Source of the DNA: Kutzneria sp. 744
Lineage (GTDB): Bacteria > Actinomycetota > Actinomycetes > Mycobacteriales > Pseudonocardiaceae
Length of the DNA: 36,469 nt
Assembly (NCBI RefSeq): GCF_000568255.1
Contig: NZ_KK037166.1
Coordinates: 450,494 to 486,962, forward strand
Direction: 5' to 3'
Each line of letters begins with the position of its first letter. Position 1 is the stretch's first letter. Below, piece by piece: positions 1-8,213 of the stretch. The notes under the pieces were generated by a model that saw nothing but the letters and a program-made list of their open reading frames with translations, was not told the origin of the DNA and made no database searches. Position numbers and translations under genes: made by a program.

Positions 1-73
1 TCGTAGTGCGCGTCTTCGGGGACTGTCACGCGAGCCGCGCAGTGGCCGGGCAAGTTTGGAAAGCGCTTACCGG
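1..73 (-). promoter_or_regulatory. Upstream region of a minus-strand gene lying left of the window
   Basis: This stretch aligns with 4169-4241, the leader and operator upstream of the GH53 gene, at roughly 80% identity by eye with two compensating one-base indels. Both end in the same 14-base operator. By the same geometry, the start codon of the unseen gene should lie about 11 bases left of position 1. That gene is inferred, not seen. Confidence 0.6.
58..71. promoter_or_regulatory. LacI-type operator, copy 1 (GGAAAGCGCTTACC)
   Basis: A near-palindrome with a central AGCGCT. The identical 14 bases recur at 4226-4239 and 15021-15034, each upstream of secreted wall-degrading enzyme genes. LacI-family operators typically have a central CG and this symmetry. 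The cognate regulator is not identified. Confidence 0.6.
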
Positions 74-176
74 ACCCGGGAGGATGGTCCTGGACGGCCG
101 TGGCGGGCGCGGTGGCGTCGCCGCGCTTCCATTGCCGGTAGCTGCCGCCGGCGCGGGGTGTGATCAAGCGCCGTGG

Positions 177-1475
177 TCACGGGCTGGTGCAGGTGAGAGT
201 CGGCGTGGAGGCGGCGCCGGTGGCGGTGAACCCGAACGTGGCTGACGCCCCGGCGGCCAGCGATCCGTTGTAGGAGGCATTCTTGACCGTCACCGCTGAT
301 CCGCTGGTGGTGAGGTTGCCGCTCCACAGCTGGGTAATGGCTTGCCCGCCGCTCAGCGCCCACGTCACGGTCCAGCCGCTGACGGGCGAGCTGCCCGCGG
401 TCACCGTCACCAGGCCCTGGAACCCGCCGGGCCAGGAGTTCTGAGGCTGATACACCGCCTGGCACGCCCCGGCCGGCGGCGGAGGCGTCGTCGTCGTCGA
501 CGTCGGTCCACCACCCGGCGGCACGTACGGGCACTTGGAACGGTAGATGGAGATCTGGGACGGGTCCGGCAGCGTCGGGCACAGGAACTGCTCGTACCGG
601 TTGTCGCTGTCCACGAAGACCTTCAGCCACGGGATGGCCAGCTTCATCATGACGTTGTTCGGGCTCGTGTAGAACCCGTGTCCGGCCCCCGCGATCTGGG
701 CGAACGCGCTCTGCGTGGCAGCGGGCATCGTCGCGTACAGGCCGCTGAGGTACGACGGCGTGACGGTTGAGTCGTTCTGTCCGCCGAGGATCAAGGTCGG
801 GACCTTGTCGCCGGCCATGTTCTGCGACGGGGAGAACGGCGCCAGCCCGATGCCGGCCCGCAGCGAGGGCTGGTGCTCGACCGCGTAGACCACGCCGCCA
901 CCGCCCATCGAGTGCCCCATCACCGACAGCCGGTTCGGGTCCACCTCGCCGCGCACCGGACTGGCGGTGGTCAGCCAGTTCAGCGCCGCCAGCGCCTCCT
1001 GGCCGCGCGCGGTGTCGAAGTCGTTGGGACTGTTGGTCTCCATGCACAACACCACGAACCCGAACGACGACAGCCACGGCCCCATCCACGCCTCCTCGGG
1101 CGCGGGCTGGTTGACGCACCGCGCGGTGTACCCGGGGATGATCACCAACGCGCCCCAGGTGCCCTGGCTGGTGTCGGTCGGATAGTAGATCTCCCCGCCG
1201 TTGAAGCCGTTGCCCGGCGCCACGCCCTGCTGCGCGGTGGCGAACGGGCCCCGGGACGCCTCGATCATCGCCAGCGTCGGGTCGGGGCCGCGCTGCGTGC
1301 TGTGCGGCGTGACCGCCGTCGGCGCGGGCTGGGCCGACACCGGACCGACCGCGAGCATCGCGGCGATCATCGTGACCACGGCCGCGATTGCGGCGACCGC
1401 GAGCCCGATCAGCCGCGGCGGCCGCGCACCGGACGGCATTCGACCGCCGGACATTGCGTCTTCGTGTTCTCGCAT
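177..1475 (-). CDS. Secreted polyester hydrolase/cutinase-like enzyme with C-terminal CBM2
   Basis: An alpha/beta hydrolase of the bacterial cutinase / PET-hydrolase-like family. A hydrophobic signal segment (about residues 21-48, cut near VSA-QP) precedes the catalytic domain (about 65-317). The lid motif GYT (Tyr116, oxyanion hole), the nucleophile elbow GHSMGGGG (Ser189), Asp235 in GGQND and His266 in GAGHGF form the expected triad. Cys299 and Cys315 match the family's C-terminal disulfide. A Pro/Thr linker (about 318-335) leads to a CBM2 (about 337-432) with Trp in SWPGG, GWTVTW and LWSG, which binds cellulose or similar surfaces. The substrate is probably cutin- or suberin-like polyester; activity on synthetic polyester is untested. 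The Trp seen in known PET hydrolases (APW) is Phe214 here. The start has AAGGAG 11 bases upstream. It is the last gene of a likely GH53-GH5-esterase operon, 43 bases after GH5. Confidence 0.85.
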   Translation of the reverse strand: MREHEDAMSGGRMPSGARPPRLIGLAVAAIAAVVTMIAAMLAVGPVSAQPAPTAVTPHSTQRGPDPTLAMIEASRGPFATAQQGVAPGNGFNGGEIYYPTDTSQGTWGALVIIPGYTARCVNQPAPEEAWMGPWLSSFGFVVLCMETNSPNDFDTARGQEALAALNWLTTASPVRGEVDPNRLSVMGHSMGGGGVVYAVEHQPSLRAGIGLAPFSPSQNMAGDKVPTLILGGQNDSTVTPSYLSGLYATMPAATQSAFAQIAGAGHGFYTSPNNVMMKLAIPWLKVFVDSDNRYEQFLCPTLPDPSQISIYRSKCPYVPPGGGPTSTTTTPPPPAGACQAVYQPQNSWPGGFQGLVTVTAGSSPVSGWTVTWALSGGQAITQLWSGNLTTSGSAVTVKNASYNGSLAAGASATFGFTATGAASTPTLTCTSP

Positions 1476-1518
1476 TGCCTCGCCATCTCCTTGATGTGCG
1501 CCCCACGCGCCGGATGTG

Positions 1519-3051
1519 TTAGCCGAGGGTCCAACGTTGGTTGGATCCGCCGTTGCAGGTCCACAGTTCGACCAGGGCGCCGTTGGCCGTCGAGGCCCCG
1601 GTCACGTCGAGGCATAGTCCGGACTGGACGCCGGTGACGGAGCCGTTGGCGTTGACGTTCCATTGCTGGTTCGCCCCGCCGCCGCACGGCCGGATCACGG
1701 CCTTCGTGCCGGCCGTGGTCTGGCTGTTGTTGGCGTCCAGACACATCTGGCCGCTGCCGGAGTACACGGTCAGCCGGCCCGACGAGGTGTGGGTCCACTG
1801 CTGGTTCGTCCCACCGTTGCAGTCTCGGATGTCCAGCTGCGTGCCGGCCGTGGTCGACTGGTTCGGCACGTCCAGGCACTTGCCCGCGCCGACCGCGTGC
1901 AGCGGACCGGACGTGCCGCCGCCGGGGCCGCCGCCCAGAGACGCCAGGTGCGCCTTGTAGGCGGCGCCGTAGTTGGTCGGCGTGCCGTTGTAGTCGGTGA
2001 TCAGAGTGGGTCCGCTTGAGCAGCTGCCGGACCAGTTGTTCCAGGTCCACGCCAGGTAGCTGGTGTGCTGCGAGTCCAACCACGACATCAGCGGGTTGAT
2101 GTAGGCGCCGGCGCAGTCGCTCTCGCCGATCTCGCCCGCGACGAGCGGCACCTTGGCGATGACCGGGGCGATCTGGCTGTTCCAACAGGACTGGTTGGCG
2201 CAGGCGTTGAAGTTGTACGAGTGCCAGGAGGCGACCAGGTTGTGGTCCGGGTCGGTGGGCTCGTAGGCCAGCCACTGGGTCAGGTCGTTGGAGTACTCCT
2301 CGCCGCCAAGCATCAACACGTTGGACGCGTCGGTGGCACGCACCGCGTTGACCATGCCCTGCATGCCTGCGACCTGGTAGCCGATGCCGTTGCAGGTGCC
2401 GCCGTTCTTCCAACACTGCCAGCCGCTCGTGGTGTTGCCGGTGGCGCGCGACGCGTAGGGCTCGTTGAACAGGTCGAACACGACCGCGTTGTCGCCCTTG
2501 AAGGTGCTGGCCACCGAAGTCCAGAACGGGATGGCCTGCGCGGCGTCCGGCATCGGCTTCTGACAGGTGGCCTGTGCTGAGGAGCAGCTGGCGGAGTTGC
2601 CGGTGTAGGTGCCGTCGGTCCAGTGCAGATCCAGGATCGCCACCAGGCCGTTCGAGTTCAGCAGATTGACATAGGCCTTGATGGCGTTGATGTAGTTGAC
2701 GCCGGCGTACGCGGAGCTCACATATGACTCGCCGTTCCAGCACGCCTCGTTCAGCGGCACGCGCACCGCGTTGACCGCCGCGCCCCAGCTCTTGATCGCG
2801 TTGACCGACGCCTGGTCGTTCGGCCCGTCGAAGATGCCTTTGCCCTGGACACAAGCAAACTCGGCGCCGGAGCGGTCCATGCCGTGCAGGACCACCCGGC
2901 CGCCGCTGGAGTCCACCAGGTGGTTGCCCGACACGTGCAGCTGCGGCGCGGCCGGCGCCGCGTGGGCGCCGGGCGCGGCGATCAGGCACGCGGCCAAGGC
3001 CGCGGCCAGGATGGCCGCCTTGGCGCTACGGCGAGGCAGTGGGAGCCTCAT
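1519..3051 (-). CDS. Secreted GH5 glycoside hydrolase with ricin-type CBM13
   Basis: An endo-acting family 5 retaining beta-glycosidase of 510 residues. The Arg-rich start and hydrophobic segment to about residue 31 (AHA-AP) form a signal peptide. The TIM barrel spans about 37-372, with the acid/base in FNEPY (Glu197) and the nucleophile in AGEIGE (Glu307). A Gly-rich linker leads to a beta-trefoil CBM13 (about 382-510) with three Q-x-W repeats (QQWTH, QQWNV, QRWTL). GH5 is broad (cellulase, mannanase and others) and the exact substrate cannot be read from this. ATG 3051 is chosen because GGAAGGAGGA lies just upstream, and the longer frame would add a tail without a signal. It follows GH53 by 101 bases. 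Confidence 0.88.
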   Translation of the reverse strand: MRLPLPRRSAKAAILAAALAACLIAAPGAHAAPAAPQLHVSGNHLVDSSGGRVVLHGMDRSGAEFACVQGKGIFDGPNDQASVNAIKSWGAAVNAVRVPLNEACWNGESYVSSAYAGVNYINAIKAYVNLLNSNGLVAILDLHWTDGTYTGNSASCSSAQATCQKPMPDAAQAIPFWTSVASTFKGDNAVVFDLFNEPYASRATGNTTSGWQCWKNGGTCNGIGYQVAGMQGMVNAVRATDASNVLMLGGEEYSNDLTQWLAYEPTDPDHNLVASWHSYNFNACANQSCWNSQIAPVIAKVPLVAGEIGESDCAGAYINPLMSWLDSQHTSYLAWTWNNWSGSCSSGPTLITDYNGTPTNYGAAYKAHLASLGGGPGGGTSGPLHAVGAGKCLDVPNQSTTAGTQLDIRDCNGGTNQQWTHTSSGRLTVYSGSGQMCLDANNSQTTAGTKAVIRPCGGGANQQWNVNANGSVTGVQSGLCLDVTGASTANGALVELWTCNGGSNQRWTLG

Positions 3052-3152
3052 CGTCCTCCTTCCCACAGGATTACCAACGTCCAACCGGACTGGGGTTTCG
3101 CCATTCGCCGCGGGCGCCATGATGACCACGCACGCGGGCGCCACGGTTCGAT

Positions 3153-4157
3153 TCACACGGCGGTGAAGCCGTTCATGATTGCGGTCGGCTCATGAGTGGC
3201 GGAGTTCCAGGCGCCGTTGCCGTAGCCGACCTCGGGTTCCCAGTACAGCAGTCCCTGTCCGCCGTCGTTCTTGAGCGCGGTCAGGTACGCCTTGAGCGTG
3301 GCTTCCGTGCTGCTCACCTTGCTGACCGGCCCGCCGAACTCGACCTGCATGTACGGCTTGCCGTACGCGTTCGAGATCGACTTCATGTTGGCCACGATGC
3401 TCGGCGCGAGGCTGGCGCTGCCGTAGGAGGAGAATCCGTTCATGTCCCACTTGCCGCCGTGCCCGCTGAAGCCGCTGTAGAAGGTCGTCATGGAGGGGTA
3501 CTTCTGCGGCTGCGCCAGGTGGATCATGACCAGGGCTTTGGGGAAGACCTGCTTGACCTCGTCGTGTGCGGCGTTGAGCAGCCCGGTCATCTGCGCCGGG
3601 TTCGTCACGCTGCCCACCGGGTGGCAGATGCCCGAGTTGATCTCGTTGCCGATCTGCACCCAGGTCGGGGTCACCCCGGCGTTCTTGATCACCGTCATGC
3701 TGCTGTTCACGTAGCTCTTCATCGCGCTGAGCATCTGGCTGTAGGACATGTTCTTCCACGCCGCCGGCGGATTCTGCACGCCGACCGAGTTCCACGTGTC
3801 ACCGAAGTGGTAGTCGATGTTCACCGCCATCCCTGCGTTCTTCGCGCGCACCGCCATCGCGGCGGTCTCGGCGATGCCGCAGTGCCCGCCGGCCGGGTTG
3901 ACCCAGGTGCGCAAGCGGATCGCGGACAACCCATAGCCCTTGAGGATCGTGAAGATGTCCTGGCGCACCCCACTGGCATTGCGCCAGTAGGTGCCCTGGG
4001 ACTCCAACTGCGGCACCCAGCTGATGTCCGCGCCCTTGTAGAACGTGGTCGCCGCCGCGGCGGGCTGTGCTGCGGCGAGCTGGCCGACCGCCAGCGCGGC
4101 GGCGCCGACCGCGGTGGCCTGAAGGAAAGCGCGCCTGCCGATCAGTTGTTCGCTCAT
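3153..4157 (-). CDS. Secreted GH53 arabinogalactan endo-beta-1,4-galactanase
   Basis: Cleaves beta-1,4-galactan side chains of pectin (RG-I). A twin-arginine signal (GRRAFLQ, cut near residue 35) suggests Tat export. The GH53 landmarks follow: KGADISWVPQLE (41-52), IRLRTWVNP (80-88), DYHFGDTW (115-122), the acid/base in QIGNEI (Glu172) and the nucleophile in MQVEFG (Glu273). At 334 residues it is a bare catalytic domain. The start ATG 4157 has GAAAGGAAC about 7 bases upstream; a longer in-frame extension to 4265 would run through the operator at 4226-4239 and is rejected. It is the first gene of the minus-strand cluster. Confidence 0.92.
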   Translation of the reverse strand: MSEQLIGRRAFLQATAVGAAALAVGQLAAAQPAAAATTFYKGADISWVPQLESQGTYWRNASGVRQDIFTILKGYGLSAIRLRTWVNPAGGHCGIAETAAMAVRAKNAGMAVNIDYHFGDTWNSVGVQNPPAAWKNMSYSQMLSAMKSYVNSSMTVIKNAGVTPTWVQIGNEINSGICHPVGSVTNPAQMTGLLNAAHDEVKQVFPKALVMIHLAQPQKYPSMTTFYSGFSGHGGKWDMNGFSSYGSASLAPSIVANMKSISNAYGKPYMQVEFGGPVSKVSSTEATLKAYLTALKNDGGQGLLYWEPEVGYGNGAWNSATHEPTAIMNGFTAV

Positions 4158-4225
4158 CGTTGTTCCTTTCGTGGTGCGCGTCTCCGGGGAAAGCGCGCGA
4201 GTCGCGCAGTGACCGGACGCGAGCT

Positions 4226-4239
4226 GGAAAGCGCTTACC
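4226..4239. promoter_or_regulatory. LacI-type operator, copy 2 (GGAAAGCGCTTACC)
   Basis: Lies 68 bases upstream of the GH53 start and is identical to 58-71 and 15021-15034. It probably controls the GH53-GH5-esterase operon. Confidence 0.65.
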
Positions 4240-4330
4240 TGGTTCAGGGAGATGGAAGCCCGCATCGAAGATCAGTTCAAGGGGCGACGCGTTCCGGTCG
4301 AGAACCGGCGAGGTCACCCGGGACATTCAC

Positions 4331-4343
4331 CTGAAAATTTCAG
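4331..4343. promoter_or_regulatory. Palindrome CTGAAAATTTCAG (GAAANTTTC class)
   Basis: A perfect six-base inverted repeat around one central base, between the divergent GH53 and GH43 genes. GAAANTTTC-type repeats are known upstream of actinomycete xylanase genes. Related copies here are at 15113-15123 and 35848-35858. Confidence 0.5.
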
Positions 4344-4373
4344 TGTGCCGCCGCGGGCGGGCGATGCCGACGA

Positions 4374-4500
4374 CCGTCGCACCGGCGGCGTCAGCAGCAC
4401 CGGGATGCCGCCGCGGTCACGCACACGGGTTGACCATCGTCGTACCGTTGCCGCGGAGGGCGGTCTCCGTGGTGTCCTTGTCGTTGTGCCCGAACCACAT
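4374..4500 (-). pseudogene. Relic of a CE12 rhamnogalacturonan acetylesterase
   Basis: Read on the minus strand, this gives FGHNDKDTTETA, then MVN, then, after a frame change, VRDRGGIPVLLTPPVRR. The same order occurs at residues 210-249 of the intact CE12 protein encoded at 15421-16473 (FGHNDKDTSESA, MVNGV, RERGGIPVLVTPPVRR). Only the SGNH block III region survives. The start, the catalytic Ser block and the end are missing, and there is at least one indel. It lies between GH53 and GH43, so an esterase gene was probably lost here. Confidence 0.75.
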
Positions 4501-4576
4501 ACCGCTCCGCTGTGAAACCGTCATGAGCGGATGCCGCGATCCGACGGTGCCCCAGCGCAGGAAGGTTGTCCAATCC

Positions 4577-4590
4577 TGGGAGCGTCCACA
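4577..4590. promoter_or_regulatory. Possible CebR-like half site upstream of GH43
   Basis: TGGGAGCGTCCACA matches 11 of 14 positions of the known actinomycete CebR/CelR box TGGGAGCGCTCCCA; the left half is exact and the right half degenerate. It lies about 80 bases before the GH43 start. This is weak evidence on its own. Confidence 0.25.
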
Positions 4591-4671
4591 ATGGACAAAT
4601 TCACCGCGCCGCCGGGCGGCTCCCCCGGCAGCGTCCTCACTCCCCTCCCGACTCGGCATGGAGGCATGCTC

Positions 4672-5664
4672 GTGACTTCCATCCTTCGACGTCGCACCGG
4701 CGTGCTGTTGCTGGCCGCCCTGGTGCTGGCCATGATCACCGCCTTCGCCCCGGACGCCCCGGCGGCGACCTATCCGAACCCTGAGACGATCAGCGGCGCC
4801 ACCTACGCGCACGACCCGTCCATGATCAGGACCGCTTCCGGCCGCTACTACCTGTTCTACACCGGCGGCGGCATCCGGATCAGCACCTCCACGGACCGGG
4901 TGCACTGGACCGCCACCGGGCAGGCGCTGCCCGGTGGTGCGACCTGGGCCACCGCGTACAAGGGCTGGAAGGACCTGTGGGCGCCGGACGTCTCCTTCCA
5001 CAACGGCGTGTACTGGCTCTACTACGCCGTCTCCTCCTTCGGCTCCAACCACTCCGCCATCGGCCTGGCCACCAGCACCACCGCCGCACCCGGCTCATGG
5101 ACCGATCACGGTCTGGTCTACTCCTCGCAGAGCAGCGGCGACTACAACGCGATCGACCCAGCGCTGACGGTGGACGCGGCCGGGCGCTGGTGGCTGTCGT
5201 TCGGGTCGTTCTGGTCCGGCATCAAGATGATCCAGCTCGACCCGGCCACCGGAAAGCAGCCGGCGAGCAACACCACCCGCTACGGCATCGCCCAGCGGCC
5301 CAGCCCCGACGCGATCGAGGGGGCCTACGTCTACCCGCACGGCGGCTACTACTACCTGTTCACCTCGTTCGACTACTGCTGCCGCGGCACCAACAGCACC
5401 TATCGGATCATGGTCGCCCGCGCCACCAGCCCCACCGGCCCGTACGTGGACGAGAACGGCGTGAGCGCGACTTCCGGCGGCGGCACCCAGATCCTCGGCA
5501 CCCACGGCTACGTGATCGGCCCCGGCGGGCAGACCGTGCTGCACGACAACGACGGCGATGTGCTCGTCTACCACTACTACAACGGAAATCAGGGTGGCAC
5601 CGCCCAACTCGGGCTCAACCACCTGTCCTGGAGTGCCAACGGCTGGCCCACCGTCGTGAGCTGA
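4672..5664 (+). CDS. Secreted GH43 endo-alpha-1,5-L-arabinanase
   Basis: Cleaves alpha-1,5-arabinan side chains of pectin. The start is taken as GTG 4672, because GGAGG (4660-4664) is 7 bases upstream; the ATG at 4666 would leave only one base. A signal peptide runs to about residue 32 (APAA). The five-bladed propeller shows the three inverting GH43 carboxylates: Asp48 in AHDPSM, Asp162 in AIDPAL and Glu216 in IEGAYV. The motifs KDLWAPDV and SFDYCCRG are typical of the endo-arabinanase subfamilies. It has 330 residues and no binding module. It is divergent from the GH53 cluster and probably acts with it on RG-I side chains. Confidence 0.9.
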   Translation: MTSILRRRTGVLLLAALVLAMITAFAPDAPAATYPNPETISGATYAHDPSMIRTASGRYYLFYTGGGIRISTSTDRVHWTATGQALPGGATWATAYKGWKDLWAPDVSFHNGVYWLYYAVSSFGSNHSAIGLATSTTAAPGSWTDHGLVYSSQSSGDYNAIDPALTVDAAGRWWLSFGSFWSGIKMIQLDPATGKQPASNTTRYGIAQRPSPDAIEGAYVYPHGGYYYLFTSFDYCCRGTNSTYRIMVARATSPTGPYVDENGVSATSGGGTQILGTHGYVIGPGGQTVLHDNDGDVLVYHYYNGNQGGTAQLGLNHLSWSANGWPTVVS

Positions 5665-5709
5665 GCCGGGTCGTCGAGCACGACGTCGTCCGGACACCCC
5701 GAGGGCGTG

Positions 5710-5741
5710 CGAACCACCGCTGGCGTGCCAGCGGTGGTTCG
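5710..5741. terminator. Bidirectional terminator hairpin between convergent genes
   Basis: A perfect 15-base inverted repeat with a two-base centre (CGAACCACCGCTGGC / GCCAGCGGTGGTTCG). It sits between the stop of GH43 (5664) and the stop of the convergent beta-mannosidase (5755). There is no long T-run, as is usual in actinomycetes. Confidence 0.8.
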
Positions 5742-5754
5742 GCGACGTGGACGG

Positions 5755-8181
5755 TCACTGCTGTTGGCCGAGCTGATTCGCGCACCGCAGCACCGTCGGG
5801 TCGAGCAGCCGCGCCGGATCGAGTTCGGCGGAAGTCCGCACCAGGAAAGAAGTTTTCTCGCCCGGCAGCAAGGTCGTCAGCATGTCGCTGACCTCCGCGT
5901 CCCCGGCCACCCGGTCGGCGAGCACCGCGAGATCTCGCAACAGGGTCTCGGCGGTGACGGTGAGCAGGTAGCCGGTGGGCGCCGGCACGGCCTCCACATC
6001 GAACCGCGGCGCCGGCAACGACAGCAGCCGGTCGGGCCGGTAGAACCAGGTCGCCCGGACGTCGGCGGCGTCGGCGTCGGCGACCAGCAGCTCGGACTCC
6101 GGGCGCTGGGCGTCGACCAGGCCCGCCGGCAACACCGTGGTCACGGTTTGCCTTGCCGCGGCGTCGAAATCAACCCGAAGATCATCGAGCACGACGCCGT
6201 CGAAGGACATCCGCCGCACGTGCACGCTCGCGGTCCAGTCGCGGTCGCTGTCGTTGACGGCGACCAACGCCAGATCGGCCCCGCGCGGCTGCACGGTCAG
6301 CAGCCGGTCGGCGTAGGCGTTGCGTAAGGCGTACCAGGCCGGCTTGCGACCGCCGTCGCCGTCGATCACCGCCCAGGACGTCACCGGCCAGCAGTCGTTG
6401 AGCTGCCACACAATCGTGCCGGCGCACCGCGGTGCCCACGACCGGAAGTGCTCGATCCCCACGGTCAGCGCCCGCGCCTGGTTCAGCTGTGTCGCCCAGT
6501 GCCAGTCCTCGACCGTGAGCGGCGGCGGGAAGTGCTCCGCCAGCCTCGTTTCGAGCTTGTCGGCGCCGTCCTCCGCCTTCTGGTGCGCCAGCATGTGCGG
6601 CGAACGCGGAGTCAACGGTTCGTCATGCACCGCTCGCACCAGGGTCGACCATCTTGGCGGCCCCTGGAAGCCGAACTCGGCGGCGAACCGGGGGATGTGG
6701 TCGCGGTAGGCCAGATAGTCACGGTGGTTCCAGACGTCCCAGATATGCATGCTGCCGTGGTCGGGATCGTCGGGGTCCACGTCGGGGGACATCGACCAGG
6801 GACTGTGCGGCGTGTAGGGCCGGGTCGGGTCCAGTTCGGACAGCAACTTGGGCAGCAGGTCGAGGTAGTAGCCGACGCCCCAGCTGAGCTCGCCGAGCCG
6901 CTGCTGCCAGCCCCAGTTGTGGTAGCCGGACGCGCACTCGTTGCCGCCGTTCCACACCGCGAGACTGGGATGCGGGCACAGTCGGGTGATTGCCTCCCGC
7001 GCCTCGGCCGCGACCTCGTCGTAGAGCGGCTGTTCCTCGGGATACGCGGCGCACGCGAACAGGAAGTCCTGCCACACCAACAATCCCATCCGGTCACACA
7101 GGCCGTAGAAGTCCTCGCTCTCGTAGATCCCGCCGCCCCACACCCGGACGAGGTTGACGCCCGCGTCGCACGCCTGCGTCAGCCGGTCGCGGTAGCGGTG
7201 CTCGTCGACCCGGTGCGGGAAACAGTCGTCGGGGATCCAGTTGACACCGCGGGCGAAAATCGGCTTCCCGTTGACCACCAGGGTGAACGAGGTGCCGAGC
7301 TCGTCGGGCTCGCTGCGCACCTCGACCGTGCGGAAGCCGATCTCTCCCGCCCAGGTGTCGATCACGCCCTGCGCGCCGATCAGCTCGACCCGAACCGGGT
7401 AGAGCGGCTGCGCGCCGTGACCACGTGGCCACCACAGCCGCGGATTGTCCACCGCGACCTCGACGACGGTGCTGTGCACCCCCTCAGGGAGCGTGCTCTG
7501 CGACACTGTGTCGCCGACCTGCACCGCCACAAGCAGGTGATCGTCCACTGTGGCCCCTGAGCGCCGCACGTCCAGATGCACGGCGACACCTGCGTTCTCC
7601 ACCGAGGCCAGCGGACGCACCGCCGCCAGCCGGGCCGTCGACCAGGACTCCAGGGCGATCGGCCGCCAGATGCCGGCCGTCACCAGCTCCGGCCCCCAGT
7701 CCCAGCCGAAGTTGCAGGCCATCTTGCGCAGGTAGTTGTACGGGAAGCGGTTGACGTGCGGCCGGTCACCGAGTTCCGCCCGCGCCTTCTCGACGTGATC
7801 GAGTGCGGACGCGAACGTCACGATCAGCGTGTTGACACCGACCCGCAGCAGCTCCCGCACCTCGAACCGGTAGGTGCGGTGCATGTTGTGGGTTTCACCG
7901 ACGATCGTGCCGTTCAGTTCGATCGTGGCGATGGTGTCCAGTCCCTCGCATACGAGGTCGACATGGTCGTGGCCGTCGGGTTCCCAGTCGAACACGGTCG
8001 CGTAGCACCAGTCGGTGCGGCCGATCCAGGCCAGGTCCGCCTCGTTGCCGTCCAGGTAGGGATCGGGAATCCGCCCGGCGGCCAACAGATCGGTGTGCAC
8101 GCAGCCGGGAACGGCGGCGTCGATGACCGGTCCCCCGGATGCGGGACGCAGTGTCCATCCTTGCGACAGGGGTTTCCTCAC
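5755..8181 (-). CDS. Cytoplasmic GH2 beta-mannosidase
   Basis: Releases mannose from the non-reducing end of imported manno-oligosaccharides. It has 808 residues, no signal peptide and full GH2 architecture: a sugar-binding jelly roll (about 1-180), an Ig-like domain, a TIM barrel (about 300-620) and C-terminal sandwich domains. The acid/base is in WNGGNECASG (Glu415) and the nucleophile in AAEFGFQG (Glu502); MACNFGWDWGP (154-164) is typical of beta-mannosidases. It starts with GTG at 8181 without a clear Shine-Dalgarno site, so a leaderless message is possible. The operator at 8201-8212 lies 19 bases upstream. The LacI gene ends 32 bases before it on the same strand. Confidence 0.92.
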   Translation of the reverse strand: MRKPLSQGWTLRPASGGPVIDAAVPGCVHTDLLAAGRIPDPYLDGNEADLAWIGRTDWCYATVFDWEPDGHDHVDLVCEGLDTIATIELNGTIVGETHNMHRTYRFEVRELLRVGVNTLIVTFASALDHVEKARAELGDRPHVNRFPYNYLRKMACNFGWDWGPELVTAGIWRPIALESWSTARLAAVRPLASVENAGVAVHLDVRRSGATVDDHLLVAVQVGDTVSQSTLPEGVHSTVVEVAVDNPRLWWPRGHGAQPLYPVRVELIGAQGVIDTWAGEIGFRTVEVRSEPDELGTSFTLVVNGKPIFARGVNWIPDDCFPHRVDEHRYRDRLTQACDAGVNLVRVWGGGIYESEDFYGLCDRMGLLVWQDFLFACAAYPEEQPLYDEVAAEAREAITRLCPHPSLAVWNGGNECASGYHNWGWQQRLGELSWGVGYYLDLLPKLLSELDPTRPYTPHSPWSMSPDVDPDDPDHGSMHIWDVWNHRDYLAYRDHIPRFAAEFGFQGPPRWSTLVRAVHDEPLTPRSPHMLAHQKAEDGADKLETRLAEHFPPPLTVEDWHWATQLNQARALTVGIEHFRSWAPRCAGTIVWQLNDCWPVTSWAVIDGDGGRKPAWYALRNAYADRLLTVQPRGADLALVAVNDSDRDWTASVHVRRMSFDGVVLDDLRVDFDAAARQTVTTVLPAGLVDAQRPESELLVADADAADVRATWFYRPDRLLSLPAPRFDVEAVPAPTGYLLTVTAETLLRDLAVLADRVAGDAEVSDMLTTLLPGEKTSFLVRTSAELDPARLLDPTVLRCANQLGQQQ

Positions 8182-8200
8182 CCGGATGTTTCTACGGTGA

Positions 8201-8212
8201 TTAACCGGTTAA
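8201..8212. promoter_or_regulatory. Operator TTAACCGGTTAA, perfect palindrome
   Basis: A perfect 12-base palindrome with a central CG, between the end of the LacI gene and the GTG of the beta-mannosidase. Three further ACCGGT-cored sites (9259-9270, 9355-9366, 9400-9411) flank the divergent LacI/transporter promoters. Together they form a local regulon for the neighbouring LacI protein. Confidence 0.8.
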
Positions 8213-8213
8213 G

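Noticed and set aside
67-1506. A 479-codon minus-strand frame overlapping the polyester-hydrolase gene
   Set aside because: Arg-rich shadow of the gene in another frame, with no domain.
4566-4598. Inverted repeat TTGTCCA / TGGACAA before GH43
   Set aside because: Seven-base arms 19 bases apart; could be chance and lacks a second copy.
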